A model generated the notes under the pieces. It worked only from the letters and a program-made list of their open reading frames with translations. It made no database searches and was not told where the DNA came from. Made by a program: the position numbers and the translations under genes. From Streptomyces sp. JHA26 (GTDB lineage Bacteria; Actinomycetota; Actinomycetes; Streptomycetales; Streptomycetaceae): a DNA stretch of 64,000 nucleotides. The stretch is from NCBI RefSeq assembly GCF_002005565.1, contig NZ_BDJC01000016.1:1-64000 (forward strand), written 5' to 3'. This document shows, piece by piece, positions 1 through 8,691 of the stretch (its first letter is position 1; each line of letters starts with the position of its first letter).

Positions 1-2
1 GG

Positions 3-230
3 AACACCTGCACCCCCGACGCGTCGCTCGACTGCGGCTCCCTCGACGACGGGTCGGCCGACCTCCGCTTCCGCCACGACGTCCTCGTCCACGGCGTGGC
101 GGAACTCCCCGTCGAGAGGTGCTGCGGGGCGGGCACCTGTGTGCTGATCGCCCCGGGGGTGTTCGACCAGACCGACGACGAGGGCCTGACGTACGTCGTG
201 TGCGGGGAACCGGGCCCGAGGCGAGGGTCG
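3..230 (+). pseudogene. Remnant: cytochrome P450 C-terminal tail fused to truncated ferredoxin
   Basis: Reading frame 3 is open from the left edge. It first reads like the last residues of an actinobacterial P450 (LRFRHDVLVHGVAELPV, the usual end before a terminal W/R). It then passes without a stop into the core of a small 3Fe-4S/4Fe-4S ferredoxin (ERCCGAGTCVLIAPGVFDQ, then TDDEGLTYVV). In intact loci a P450 gene is followed by a separate ferredoxin gene of about 65 codons. Here the P450 stop, the ferredoxin start and the ferredoxin C-terminal Cys-Pro segment are all missing, so this looks like the product of an internal deletion plus 3' decay. The same frame continues into the next gene, which could mislead automatic start calling. 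The P450 part is a short match and is less certain than the ferredoxin part. Confidence 0.45.
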
Positions 231-353
231 TCCGGTCCCGGCGCGGGGACAGCCGCCGAGGGAACCGGCCGAAATCGTTGCAATATAAAGTACCTCTCGA
301 GAGGGACGGTTCCACCGGGAGCCGTGACCACGGTCCGGCCCGGAGAGAACCGA

Positions 354-1088
354 GTGGCGAGAAAACGCAGGACCCACGTGTCGGTACGCGGACACAAGCG
401 CCGTCTGCCCGACGGGAGGACGACGTACGTACGTCGGCACACCCGGACCTACTGGACCGGGCGGAACCCCCCACTCACCGCGCGCAGACCGGACCGCTCC
501 ACGGGATCGGTGCGACGCGTCCCGACGCGATCGCCGTCGGACAGCACGCGGCGCCCCTCACCGAAGGTTCCGACGACCGCATCGGCCGAGTCGACGGAAG
601 CGAACGCGGCCTGTGGCGCGTGGGGATGCTTCGGCCTTCTGTCCGCCGTCATGATCGTCGCCTCGCTGATATCGGAGAACGGTGAGCGGCCCTACCTGTC
701 CGTCATCGTCCCGGTTTTCGTCGCGGCGGTGGCCGTGGGCTGGCTGTGCGGCCGCGCCTTCTCGCCCGGCACGGACCGGGGGCGCAGGCGGCTGGCGACG
801 GCCAGGCGGATCGCGCTGACCTCGGGCATCGCCATCGCGGTGGTGCCGATGCTCGTCTGGGAGGCGATGTCCGACACCGAGGAACTGGCGCCCCTGTGGC
901 TCAACGTCCTCCGGAACCTCGGCATGGGCTTCCTCCTGTCCTGGACGGCCGGCACGCGAAGGGGAGTCCGCGGCGCCGCTTCGGCGCCGAGCACGTCTCC
1001 CGACTCGTGCTCACCACGACACGAGGCTGCTCGGAACGACCGGACCGCCGGCCCGGGGGAGGCGCACCACCCGCCCCGCCAGGTGTGA
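354..1088 (+). CDS. Hypothetical membrane protein with basic N-terminus
   Basis: About 244 residues from a GTG start preceded by a purine-rich GGAGAGAA stretch. The N-terminal 35 residues are very basic and Gly/His/Arg-rich (RKRRTHVSVRGHKRRLPDGR), a pattern seen at the start of several Streptomyces proteins of unknown function. Proline/serine-rich low-complexity sequence follows. Four hydrophobic stretches (around GLLSAVMIVASLI, LSVIVPVFVAAVAVGWL, IALTSGIAIAVVPMLVW and VLRNLGMGFLLSW) predict a small integral membrane protein. The C-terminus is a disordered, charged tail. The frame is open further upstream, but that part is the ferredoxin remnant, so I placed the start here. Function is not recognisable. 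Confidence 0.5.
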   Translation: MARKRRTHVSVRGHKRRLPDGRTTYVRRHTRTYWTGRNPPLTARRPDRSTGSVRRVPTRSPSDSTRRPSPKVPTTASAESTEANAACGAWGCFGLLSAVMIVASLISENGERPYLSVIVPVFVAAVAVGWLCGRAFSPGTDRGRRRLATARRIALTSGIAIAVVPMLVWEAMSDTEELAPLWLNVLRNLGMGFLLSWTAGTRRGVRGAASAPSTSPDSCSPRHEAARNDRTAGPGEAHHPPRQV

Positions 1089-1180
1089 CGGGTCGCGGGT
1101 ACGGCACGAGGGCGCATCGGGTGCGGGCCACCGGAGGGGGCGCCGGGGCACGGCCCGCGGCCCCCGACACCCGAGGGGAC

Positions 1181-1369
1181 TCACACGAGGGGTGTGTCGA
1201 CCGGCGGGGTGTCCGAGAACTCCCACCACGCGAGCGGCAGCCAGTCACCGCCGACGAAGCCGTCGACGGATGCTCCGGTGCCCCGGATGGCCACCTGAGT
1301 CCCCACCGGATAGCTGGTGCCGGACAGCCCGGAGACCGGGACGAGCAGCACACCGAGACGTCGGGTCAC
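1181..1369 (-). CDS. Small conserved hypothetical protein (62 aa)
   Basis: A 62-residue reading frame with a GTG start and a good ribosome-binding site (AAAGGATCAGGA just upstream). The sequence is compact and low in Arg runs, unlike antisense shadow frames. It contains GTSYPVGTQVAIRGTGASVD and ends with FVGGDWLPLAWWEF. It resembles short uncharacterised actinobacterial proteins of a beta-barrel or SH3-like type, but I cannot assign a family. The same frame stays open for 900 further codons upstream on this strand; that extension is antisense to two recognisable genes and is not real. Confidence 0.5.
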   Translation of the reverse strand: MTRRLGVLLVPVSGLSGTSYPVGTQVAIRGTGASVDGFVGGDWLPLAWWEFSDTPPVDTPLV

Positions 1370-1582
1370 GGTTCCTGATCCTTTCCACGCTGTACGAAAG
1401 GGAAATATGCGTTCCCTGGATGCAAAGCATTCCATCGTGGACCAGTCTGGACAGTGAGGAAACTCGCACAATGGTGGGCGAACTGCATGGATCAAGGACT
1501 TTTTCGAGGGAGTGACGGGATTTCCCCGAACCACCATTTCCGAGAGTGATCGAGTGAACGCGCCCAGTGGAGGTGCTCGACG

Positions 1583-2722
1583 ATGCAAGCCGTCATGTAC
1601 AAGGGACCGTACGAAGTAGCCGTCGAGCAGGTGGAGGATCCCCGGATCCAGCATCCGAACGATGTGATCGTTCGGGTCACGTCCACCGCCATCTGCGGCT
1701 CGGACCTTCACATGTACGAGGGCCGGACCGCCGCCGAGCCGGGAATCGTCTTCGGCCACGAGAACCTCGGCGTCATCGAGGAGGTCGGTGAGGGGGTGAC
1801 GTCGCTCAGCCGCGGCGACCGGGTCGTCATGCCCTTCAACGTGGCGTGCGGCTTCTGCAAGAACTGTACGGCCGGCTACACGGGCTTCTGCCTGACCGTG
1901 AACCCCGGGTTCGCCGGCGGTGCGTACGGCTACGTGGCCATGGGGCCCTACGTGGGCGGCCAGGCCGAGTACGTGAAGGTGCCCTACGCGGACTTCAACT
2001 GCCTGAAGCTCCCCGAGGGCACCGACAACGAGACCGACTTCGTCCTGCTGGCCGACATCTTCCCCACCGGCTACCACGGCAACGAGCTGGCCGACGTGCG
2101 TCCCGGGGACACCGTCGCCGTCTACGGCGGTGGCCCGGTCGGACTGATGGCCGCCTACTCGGCGCTGCTGCGCGGGGCGAGCAAGGTCTTCGTGGTCGAC
2201 CGGGTGACCGAGCGGCTGCGGAAGGCCGAGGAGATCGGCGCCGTCCCGATCGACTTCACCGAGGGCAGCCCGGTGGAGCAGATCCAGGAGCAGACCGACG
2301 GCCAGGGCACGGACAAGGGCATCGACGCCGTCGGCTATCAGGCCCAGGCGGGAGGCGAGGGCCGCGAGGAGCCGGCGATCGTCCTGAACTCGCTGGTCGA
2401 CACGGTCCGGCCGACAGGCGCGCTGGGCGTGCCGGGACTGTACGTCCCGCGAGACCCGGGCGGACCGGACGAGCAGGCCAAGCAGGGCATGCTGATGGTC
2501 TCCATCGGCCGCATGTTCGAGAAGGGACTGCGCATGGGCACCGGTCAGTGCAACGTCAAGCGCTACAACCGGCACCTGCGTGACCTGATCATCGCGGGCC
2601 GCGCGCGGCCCGGCTTCGTCGTCTCCCACGAGCTGCCTCTCGCCCAGGCGCCGTCGGCGTACGAGAAGTTCGACAAGCGCGTCGAGGGCTACACCAAGGT
2701 CGTCCTCCACCCCCACGAGTAA
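1583..2722 (+). CDS. Zinc-dependent dehydrogenase, glutathione-independent formaldehyde dehydrogenase family
   Basis: A 379-residue medium-chain dehydrogenase. The N-terminal GroES-like domain carries catalytic-zinc ligands in ICGSDLH and GHENLG. Structural-zinc cysteines are in ACGFCKNCTAGYTGFC (residues about 88-103), followed by the NAPVNPGFAGGAYGY-like loop typical of dismutating formaldehyde dehydrogenases (FdhA, Pseudomonas type). The Rossmann motif is GGGPVGLMA. Length and the long C-terminal segment (LNSLVDTVRPTGALGVPGLYVP) match that family, which oxidises formaldehyde or short aldehydes with tightly bound NAD. RBS GTGGAGGTGC precedes the ATG. It stands alone and ends in a strong hairpin. 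Substrate is inferred from family only. Confidence 0.8.
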   Translation: MQAVMYKGPYEVAVEQVEDPRIQHPNDVIVRVTSTAICGSDLHMYEGRTAAEPGIVFGHENLGVIEEVGEGVTSLSRGDRVVMPFNVACGFCKNCTAGYTGFCLTVNPGFAGGAYGYVAMGPYVGGQAEYVKVPYADFNCLKLPEGTDNETDFVLLADIFPTGYHGNELADVRPGDTVAVYGGGPVGLMAAYSALLRGASKVFVVDRVTERLRKAEEIGAVPIDFTEGSPVEQIQEQTDGQGTDKGIDAVGYQAQAGGEGREEPAIVLNSLVDTVRPTGALGVPGLYVPRDPGGPDEQAKQGMLMVSIGRMFEKGLRMGTGQCNVKRYNRHLRDLIIAGRARPGFVVSHELPLAQAPSAYEKFDKRVEGYTKVVLHPHE

Positions 2723-2747
2723 GGGCACCGGGACGGGCCCGACAAGG

Positions 2748-2778
2748 GGAACCCCCGGATCCTCGGTCCGGGGGTTCC
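2748..2778 (+). terminator. Rho-independent-like terminator hairpin after the dehydrogenase
   Basis: A perfect 12-bp inverted repeat, GGAACCCCCGGA / TCCGGGGGTTCC, with a 7-nt loop, 25 nt after the dehydrogenase stop codon. There is no T-tract, as is common in Streptomyces. The remainder of the 369-bp gap to the methyltransferase holds a GC-rich stretch with short GGATCCGGAGCCGGA-like repeats and no other gene that I can support. Confidence 0.75.
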
Positions 2779-3091
2779 TCGCGACGAGGCGGGGTCCCGC
2801 CCTCGAGCGGATCCAGCCCGGAGCCGGATCCGGAGCCGGACGCCCCGGCCGGACGCCTCGACGTCCGGCCGGGCCGGGCTCCGCGGGGTGCGGCAACGGC
2901 CGGGCGGGTCCGCATCGGCAGGTGGGACCGGGGTGGCGGCGTTCCGACGCACGTCCGGTACGCGGATCGGGTGAGGCGGACCGGCCCGAGTCGTCCCCGC
3001 CCGTCGTGGCGGCGATTCGGGGGAGCCGTCCGGTGCTTTGCTGCTCGGGCCGGTCGCACCCCCGCGACCGTGCTCGGCCAGGAGGGACACC

Positions 3092-4150
3092 GTGGCAGCG
3101 CAGCGCGAATGGGACGAAGCGAGGGTCGAGGCCTTCATGGAGAAGGCGCTCGGGGACATCAGCGGGACGATGACCCTCGGCCTGTGCCACGTGGGCGACC
3201 GGCTCGGCCTGTTCAAGGACCTCGCGGCCAACGGTCCCGCCGACAGCCGGGAGCTCGCCGACCGCCTGGACCTGAACGAGCGTTACGTACGCGAGTGGCT
3301 GCGCGGTCTCACCGCCGCGGGCTACCTGGAGGAATCGGAGTCCGGGCGCTTCATCCTCCCCGCCGAGCACGCCCCCGCTCTGGCCGACGAAGCGGGGCCC
3401 ATGTTCCTGGGCGGCGTGTACCAGATGGTGCCCGCCGCCCTGGCGCCGTACGAGCGACTGATCGAGGCGTTCCGCAGCGGGGGAGGCGTACGGCAGAGCG
3501 ACTACCCGGGCATCCTGTGGGACGGCATGAGCCGTTTCACCGGCAGCTGGTTCGAGAACGTGATGGTCGACGACTGGCTCGGCACGTTCCCGCACGTCGT
3601 CGAGAGGCTGGAGCGCGGCATCGACGTCGCGGACGTGGGATGCGGCGCGGGACGTGCCCTGATCGTGCTGGCCCAGAGGTTTCCCCGCTCCCGCTTCACG
3701 GGGTTCGACAACTTCCCGGCCCAGGTGGAACGCGCCCGGACGAACGCGGAGAAGGCCGGTGTCGCCGACCGGGTGACCTTCGAGACGCTCGACGCCGCCC
3801 AGGGGCTCCCCGGACGCTACGGCCTCGTCACCACCTTCGACGTCATCCACGACTCGGTGGACCCGCAGCGGCTCCTCGCCGCCATCAGGGCCGCGGTCGA
3901 GGACGACGGCGACTACCTGATGCTCGAGATCAACTGCGAGGACGACCGGGGTCCCGTCGCGGCGATGTTCTACGGGCTCAGCCTGTTCTACTGCATGACC
4001 ACGTCCCTCGCGAGCGGCGGGGCCGGTCTCGGAGCGCGCGGCATGCCCGAGACGGTCGTACGCAGCCTGTGCACGGAGGCGGGCTTCGGCCACGTGGCCC
4101 GGTCCACGGCGCAGGACCCGTTCAACGTCCTCTACGACATCAAGCCGTAG
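3092..4150 (+). CDS. Class I SAM-dependent methyltransferase with N-terminal winged helix
   Basis: 352 residues from a GTG start with a textbook RBS (AGGAGGGAC); the frame is open further upstream but has no RBS there. The N-terminal ~100 residues form a winged-helix/dimerisation module (DRLDLNERYVREWLRGLTAAG), as in O-methyltransferase-like proteins. The SAM-binding glycine motif is VADVGCGAG near residue 180, followed by FDVIHD (motif IV region). This architecture is shared with small-molecule methyltransferases and with uncharacterised actinobacterial proteins. The gene is monocistronic between two non-coding gaps. The methyl acceptor cannot be predicted from sequence. Confidence 0.8.
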   Translation: MAAQREWDEARVEAFMEKALGDISGTMTLGLCHVGDRLGLFKDLAANGPADSRELADRLDLNERYVREWLRGLTAAGYLEESESGRFILPAEHAPALADEAGPMFLGGVYQMVPAALAPYERLIEAFRSGGGVRQSDYPGILWDGMSRFTGSWFENVMVDDWLGTFPHVVERLERGIDVADVGCGAGRALIVLAQRFPRSRFTGFDNFPAQVERARTNAEKAGVADRVTFETLDAAQGLPGRYGLVTTFDVIHDSVDPQRLLAAIRAAVEDDGDYLMLEINCEDDRGPVAAMFYGLSLFYCMTTSLASGGAGLGARGMPETVVRSLCTEAGFGHVARSTAQDPFNVLYDIKP

Positions 4151-4590
4151 GCCGCCGGCCCCGCACGTGCCGCGCGGGCTCGGGGGAGGGCTCGCTGTGC
4201 CGCGACATCAAGGAGGGCGGCTTCCCCCGCCCCCTCGGCCGTGAGGTCCGCGCCGCACTCCGCGGTCACCGATGGTGACGATTTCTGATCGGATCCGACT
4301 GATCCACCACCCTCTCGGAGCGAGTCCTTCACCGGCTTATCGGTCTGTCGTACGACGCCTCATACCAGAGCGGGACGTTGCCCGGGGGACTTTGTCAACT
4401 GCCCACCGCACATGATGCGCAGGCGACTACCGTCAGTGTCCGTCGGGTGACGTAGGGCCGGATCCCCCGGTCCGCCCGGCCGACACCGCGATGGCGCACG
4501 CCCGCGTGGCGCCGTGTGCCCGCGCGGCGCCCACCGCCGCGCGCGGGCACCCCACGCCCGACGGACCAACGGACCAGTACGAGGACCCCG
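4151..4590. other. Intergenic region (440 bp) upstream of the conservon
   Basis: No gene with good codon bias is visible here. An A/T-richer patch around 4270-4300 (GATTTCTGATCGGATCC) may belong to the conservon promoter. I could not identify a convincing -35/-10 pair. Confidence 0.4.
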
Positions 4591-6444
4591 ATGTCTCACC
4601 TCCGCGCCCCCGCCGCGGGAGCAGACCGCCGTGAGGGCGGGCGGCACGGCCGGCCGGCCTCACGTACCGCCCCCGCGCCGCACGAGACCCCCATACGTCC
4701 CCAACTCCTGCGCCTCGCCGTGCTGCCGCCCGTGGCGGTCGCCCTCAGCGCCTGCGCGGCCGTGCTGTTCACCGTCCGCTCCACCGGTGCACGGCCCGGT
4801 CCCGTCCTGTGGTCCGTGCTCGCCGGGGCGGTGTCGGTGGCGATGGCGGCCGTCGTCATCGCCGCCGTCGCCGCCGACCGCGCCGCGCGGTCCGTGCGCG
4901 ACCGCGTCGACGCGCTGCGCCGCAGCACCGCGCGCGGGGAAGGCGAACTGCGCGCCGTGGTCGAGGCCCTGCGCCGCGGCGAGACCCCGACCCGGCGCAA
5001 GCCGCGCGGCGGACCGCCGGACGACGCCGACGACTTCGAACTGCTCGCCGCCGACCTCTCCCGCGCCCACGACGGCGCCGTCACCGCCGTCGTCAAGGCC
5101 GCCCAGCTCTCCAGCCGGGCCGGCAACGAACAGAAGCTGGAGGTCTTCGTCAACCTGGCCCGGCGCCTGCAGTCCCTGGTGCACCGGGAGATCTCCATCC
5201 TGGACGAGCTGGAGAACGAGATCGAGGACCCCGACCTCCTCAAGGGCCTCTTCCACGTCGACCACCTCGCCACCCGCATCCGCCGCCACGCCGAGAACCT
5301 CGCCGTGCTCGGCGGCGCCGTCTCCCGCCGGCAGTGGAGCAACCCGGTGGACATGACCGAGGTGCTCCGCTCCGCCATCGCCGAGGTCGAGCAGTACTCC
5401 CGCGTCCGGCTGGTCCCGCCGGTCGACGGCACCCTGCGCGGCCACGCTGTCGCCGACGTCATCCACCTGCTGGCCGAACTCGTGGAGAACGCCACCCTGT
5501 TCTCCGCTCCGCAGACCCAGGTGCTGATGCGGGCCAACCTCGTCACCTCCGGCCTCGCCGTGGAGGTCGAGGACCGCGGACTCGGCATGCCCGTCACCGA
5601 GCAGAGCCGCATGAACGCCCTGCTCGCCGACCCCGACCAGGTCAACGTCGCCCGCCTGCTGGCGGACGGCCGCATCGGGCTGTACGTGGTCTCGCAGCTC
5701 GCCAAACGGCACGGGATCACCGTACGGCTGCAGACCAACATCTACGGCGGGGTCCAGGCCGTCCTGGTCGTCCCCCAGGCCTTGCTGGGCACGGCGCCCG
5801 GCACCCCGGACACCGGGGACCGGCCGGAGGAGACCACGGGGGCCACGCCGTCGCCCGTCCCGCCCCCGCAGCAGCCCCGGCCGCCGGCCGTCCCCCTGCC
5901 GCCCCCGCCCACGCCGCTCCCGCCCACGGCTTCCCCATCCGCGCCGCTCCCGCCCGCCCCCGCGGTGACCGGCCCCGGGGCGCCCGTGCCGCTGCCCGCG
6001 CGCCATGCCCGGGAGGACCGGGACACCCCGGCCGCCGCGGTGCCGGGGGTCCGGCCCGGGGACCAGGACGCCCTCGCCGAGCACACGGCCACCCCGCCCG
6101 TCCCGCGTCACAGCGCCGTGCGCGGCACCATGGACAAGCCCCGGCTGCCCCGCCGCCGCGCCCACGAGCACCTCGCGCCCCAGCTGCGCGGCGGTCCCGC
6201 ACCGCGTCCGGACACCGACTCCGGGCACCTCGTCGGCCACGACCCGGGCCTGATGGCGGCCTTCCAGCGCGGAGTCGGTCTCGCCGAGGCCCAACAACAC
6301 CTGGAACAGGCCTCCGTGGAGCCGGCCCGCACCGCCCCGCCGCACACGGAGCCGGCCCGCACCGCGTACCCCGAAGCGCACCGCCCGCCCGCGCCCCGGG
6401 CCGACCGCGCCGTCCCGCACGACGGGAGCGGCCCGGCCGGATGA
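4591..6444 (+). CDS. Conservon histidine-kinase-like protein (CvnA-type, nitrate/sulfonate sensor-like)
   Basis: 617 residues from the ATG preceded by GAGGACCCC. Two N-terminal membrane spans (LAVLPPVAVALSACAAVLF and VLAGAVSVAMAAVVIAAVA) are followed by a helical dimerisation region and a GHKL ATPase domain. The N-box is HLLAELVENATLFS and the G1 box is VEDRGLGM. From about residue 400 it becomes a Pro-rich disordered tail (PPPTPLPPTASPSAPLPP and similar). Conservons are four-gene Streptomyces operons (sensor, roadblock, DUF742, small GTPase-like protein) thought to form a membrane-associated signalling complex. The stop overlaps a downstream ATG (ATGA). What it senses is unknown. Confidence 0.85.
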   Translation: MSHLRAPAAGADRREGGRHGRPASRTAPAPHETPIRPQLLRLAVLPPVAVALSACAAVLFTVRSTGARPGPVLWSVLAGAVSVAMAAVVIAAVAADRAARSVRDRVDALRRSTARGEGELRAVVEALRRGETPTRRKPRGGPPDDADDFELLAADLSRAHDGAVTAVVKAAQLSSRAGNEQKLEVFVNLARRLQSLVHREISILDELENEIEDPDLLKGLFHVDHLATRIRRHAENLAVLGGAVSRRQWSNPVDMTEVLRSAIAEVEQYSRVRLVPPVDGTLRGHAVADVIHLLAELVENATLFSAPQTQVLMRANLVTSGLAVEVEDRGLGMPVTEQSRMNALLADPDQVNVARLLADGRIGLYVVSQLAKRHGITVRLQTNIYGGVQAVLVVPQALLGTAPGTPDTGDRPEETTGATPSPVPPPQQPRPPAVPLPPPPTPLPPTASPSAPLPPAPAVTGPGAPVPLPARHAREDRDTPAAAVPGVRPGDQDALAEHTATPPVPRHSAVRGTMDKPRLPRRRAHEHLAPQLRGGPAPRPDTDSGHLVGHDPGLMAAFQRGVGLAEAQQHLEQASVEPARTAPPHTEPARTAYPEAHRPPAPRADRAVPHDGSGPAG

Positions 6445-6512
6445 CAGCACCCCTGCCCATCCCCACGACCAGCGCTCCCGCAGACCTTCGTACCCCAAGG
6501 AGTCGATCCACC

Positions 6513-6947
6513 ATGGCGAGCGATGCGCCGACCGGCCACGCGTCCGACCTCGACTGGCTGATGAGCGGCCTCGTGCAGCGCGTACCGCACACGACCAGTG
6601 CCGTCCTCCTGTCCTGCGACGGACTGGTGAAGTCCGTCCACGGCCTCGACGCGGACAGCGCCGACCACATGGCGGCCCTGGCCTCCGGCCTCTACTCCCT
6701 CGGCCGCAGCGCCGGCATCCGGTTCGGCGACGGCGGAGACGTACGGCAGGTCGTCGTCGAACTCGACTCGACCCTGCTCTTCGTCACCACCGCCGGCTCC
6801 GGCACCTGCCTCGCCGTGCTGGCCGGCCGCGAGGCCGACGCGGCCGTGCTCGGCTACGAGATGGCGATGCTGGTCAAGAGCGTCCGCCCCTACCTGGTCA
6901 CCGCCCCCCGGCAGCACGCCGTCGAACCCCCGGCGATGAGGCCTTGA
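6513..6947 (+). CDS. Conservon roadblock/LC7-domain protein (CvnB-type)
   Basis: 144 residues. The ATG at 6513 has a strong AAGGAG at ideal spacing, so I prefer it to the ATG at 6441 that overlaps the kinase stop. The protein is one roadblock/LC7 domain (LDWLMSGLVQRVPHTTSAVLL, then LFVTTAGSGTCLAVLAG), the family of GTPase regulators related to MglB. It is the second member of the conservon and presumably binds the GTPase-like fourth member. The next gene starts within 5 nt of its stop. Confidence 0.88.
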   Translation: MASDAPTGHASDLDWLMSGLVQRVPHTTSAVLLSCDGLVKSVHGLDADSADHMAALASGLYSLGRSAGIRFGDGGDVRQVVVELDSTLLFVTTAGSGTCLAVLAGREADAAVLGYEMAMLVKSVRPYLVTAPRQHAVEPPAMRP

Positions 6948-6949
6948 GG

Positions 6950-7324
6950 GTGGCCGCAGCCGGCGACGGGCCCTGGCTCGACGACGCGGCCGGACGGCTG
7001 GTGCGCCCCTTCACCGTCAGCAACGGCCGTACCCGGCCCACCGTCGCGCTCGACCTGATGTCCCAGGTGATGGCCACCGGGGCGACCCCCTTCGGCTACC
7101 TCGGGCCCGAGCACGCGCAGGCACTCGACCTGTGCCGGGGGCCCGTCCCGGTCGCCGAGCTCGCCGCCCGTCTGAGGCTGCCGGTCGTGGTCACCAAGGT
7201 GCTGCTGTCGGACCTCGTCGACTGCGGCGCGCTGACCACCAAACCCCCCGCCGCGTTCCACCACGACCCCACGGACCGGGCCCTTCTGGAGGCAGTGCTC
7301 GATGGACTACGACGACAGCTCTGA
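6950..7324 (+). CDS. Conservon DUF742 protein (CvnC-type)
   Basis: About 124 residues with the hallmark DUF742 opening (WLDDAAGRLVRPFTVSNGRT) and a C-terminal winged-helix-like segment (LPVVVTKVLLSDLVDCGALT). A TTG at 6944, overlapping the preceding stop, is an alternative start that adds two residues. It sits between the roadblock and GTPase genes and overlaps the GTPase start by 23 nt, which implies translational coupling. The molecular role of DUF742 in conservons is not established. Confidence 0.88.
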   Translation: MAAAGDGPWLDDAAGRLVRPFTVSNGRTRPTVALDLMSQVMATGATPFGYLGPEHAQALDLCRGPVPVAELAARLRLPVVVTKVLLSDLVDCGALTTKPPAAFHHDPTDRALLEAVLDGLRRQL

Positions 7325-7934
7325 CCACGGCCACGGCCACGACGGCACCGACCTGTTCCCCACCGCGCTGAAGATCCTCGTGGCGGGCGGGTTCGGGGTC
7401 GGCAAGACGACCTTCGTCGGCGCGGTCAGCGAGATCGCGCCGCTGAGCACGGAGGAACTGCTCACCACCGCCAGCGCCGCGACCGACAACCTCGACGGCA
7501 TCGAGAACAAGCTCGAGACGACCGTGGCCATGGACTTCGGCCGCATCACCCTCGACCCGCAGCACGTGCTGTACCTGTTCGGTACCCCCGGCCAGGAACG
7601 GTTCTGGTTCATGTGGGACGAGCTGTGCGAGGGCGCGCTCGGGGCGGTGATCATCGTCGACACCCGGCGCCTGGAGGAGTCCTTCGCCGCCGTCGACTTC
7701 TTCGAGGAACGCGGCCTCGGCTTCGTCGTCGCGATCAACGAGTTCGACGGCGCCCACCGCTACGACCCCGAGGAGGTGCGCGCGGCCATGGACCTCCACC
7801 CCGAGATCCCCATCGTGCGCTGCGACGCCCGGATCTCCAGCTCCGGTGTGCAGACACTGCTCACCCTCGTACGCCACCTCATCGCCCACACGCCGGCCCC
7901 CACGACGGGGTTCGGCGCCGGAGCCCGCCCATGA
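7302..7934 (+). CDS. Conservon ATP/GTP-binding protein (CvnD-type small GTPase-like)
   Basis: 210 residues with a clear P-loop (GGFGVGKTTF, residues about 29-38), a switch-II-like FGTPGQER and an NxFD segment (AINEFDGAH) in place of NKxD. A His/Asp-rich N-terminus (DDSSDHGHGHDG) precedes the fold. This is the fourth conservon member, a Ras/MglA-related GTPase that would be modulated by the roadblock protein. It overlaps the previous gene, and its stop overlaps the start of the GAF gene (ATGA). Confidence 0.9.
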   Translation: MDYDDSSDHGHGHDGTDLFPTALKILVAGGFGVGKTTFVGAVSEIAPLSTEELLTTASAATDNLDGIENKLETTVAMDFGRITLDPQHVLYLFGTPGQERFWFMWDELCEGALGAVIIVDTRRLEESFAAVDFFEERGLGFVVAINEFDGAHRYDPEEVRAAMDLHPEIPIVRCDARISSSGVQTLLTLVRHLIAHTPAPTTGFGAGARP

Positions 7935-8506
7935 GCTACGACCCGCCGCGCCCGGTCGGACGTCTGCTGCTCACCCCCGAGGACCGGGAGGCCCCCGCCC
8001 GGGTGCGGCGGCTGCGCCGGCTCGGCCTGGCGGAACGCCCGGATCCGGCCCTCGACGCCTTCGCGGCCCACCTCGCGGGGCTCGTCGAGGCGCCGTACGC
8101 GATGGTCAACTTCCTGGTCGAGGGCGGGCAGTTCTTCGCGGGCCTGCGGGCGCCCGAGATCCCGCCGGTGCGGCACGCGGACGGCACCGCCCCCGAGTTC
8201 GGCCGTATCCAGCCCCGCGACCACGGCTTCTGCCCCCACGTGGTGGTCCGGCGCAAGGCACTGGTCCTGGAGGACGTGCGCGACTACCCGCGCTTCGCGG
8301 GCAACGCCGTCGTCGACGGGTACGGCATCCTCGCCTACCTCGGCGCGCCGCTCATCGACAGCACGGGGATGGTGCTGGGCACGGTGTCCGCCGCCGACGT
8401 GCGTCCCCGGACCTGGGGGAGGACGGGTCTGGAGACCGTCAAGTCGTCGGCCGCGGACCTCGTACGGCGCATCGAGCGCAGCGCCGAGGACGGACTGCCG
8501 CTGTGA
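7931..8506 (+). CDS. GAF-domain protein, fifth gene of the conservon operon
   Basis: 191 residues. Most of the chain is a GAF domain (HLAGLVEAPYAMVNFLVEGG, then YLGAPLIDSTGMVLGTVSAAD) with the FCPHVV segment common in actinobacterial GAF proteins that bind small ligands or cofactors. The ATG overlaps the GTPase stop codon, so it is co-translated with the conservon. Some conservons carry a P450 at this position; here the fifth member is a putative ligand sensor. The operon apparently ends here, with 185 bp of non-coding DNA before tdh. The ligand is unknown. Confidence 0.8.
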   Translation: MSYDPPRPVGRLLLTPEDREAPARVRRLRRLGLAERPDPALDAFAAHLAGLVEAPYAMVNFLVEGGQFFAGLRAPEIPPVRHADGTAPEFGRIQPRDHGFCPHVVVRRKALVLEDVRDYPRFAGNAVVDGYGILAYLGAPLIDSTGMVLGTVSAADVRPRTWGRTGLETVKSSAADLVRRIERSAEDGLPL

Positions 8507-8691
8507 GCCGCCCGGGGACGGTGCGACCGGTGCGCGGGGCGTGAAGGAAAGCTGCGGCCGGGCTTAAGAAACGCTCGATGGACCCGGGGCGGCGCCGTGC
8601 GGCAGATTGCTGTGCGATCCACTTCCCTCCCCGGACGCGGGCCGTTTCGGCACGCCCGCCGCCGGGACCACACCCGTCAGGAGCCACTGCG

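Noticed and set aside
1181..4093. A 970-codon minus-strand open frame across the dehydrogenase and methyltransferase genes
   Set aside because: It is antisense to two recognisable enzymes and is open only because of high GC. Only its last 62 codons have their own RBS and protein-like sequence.
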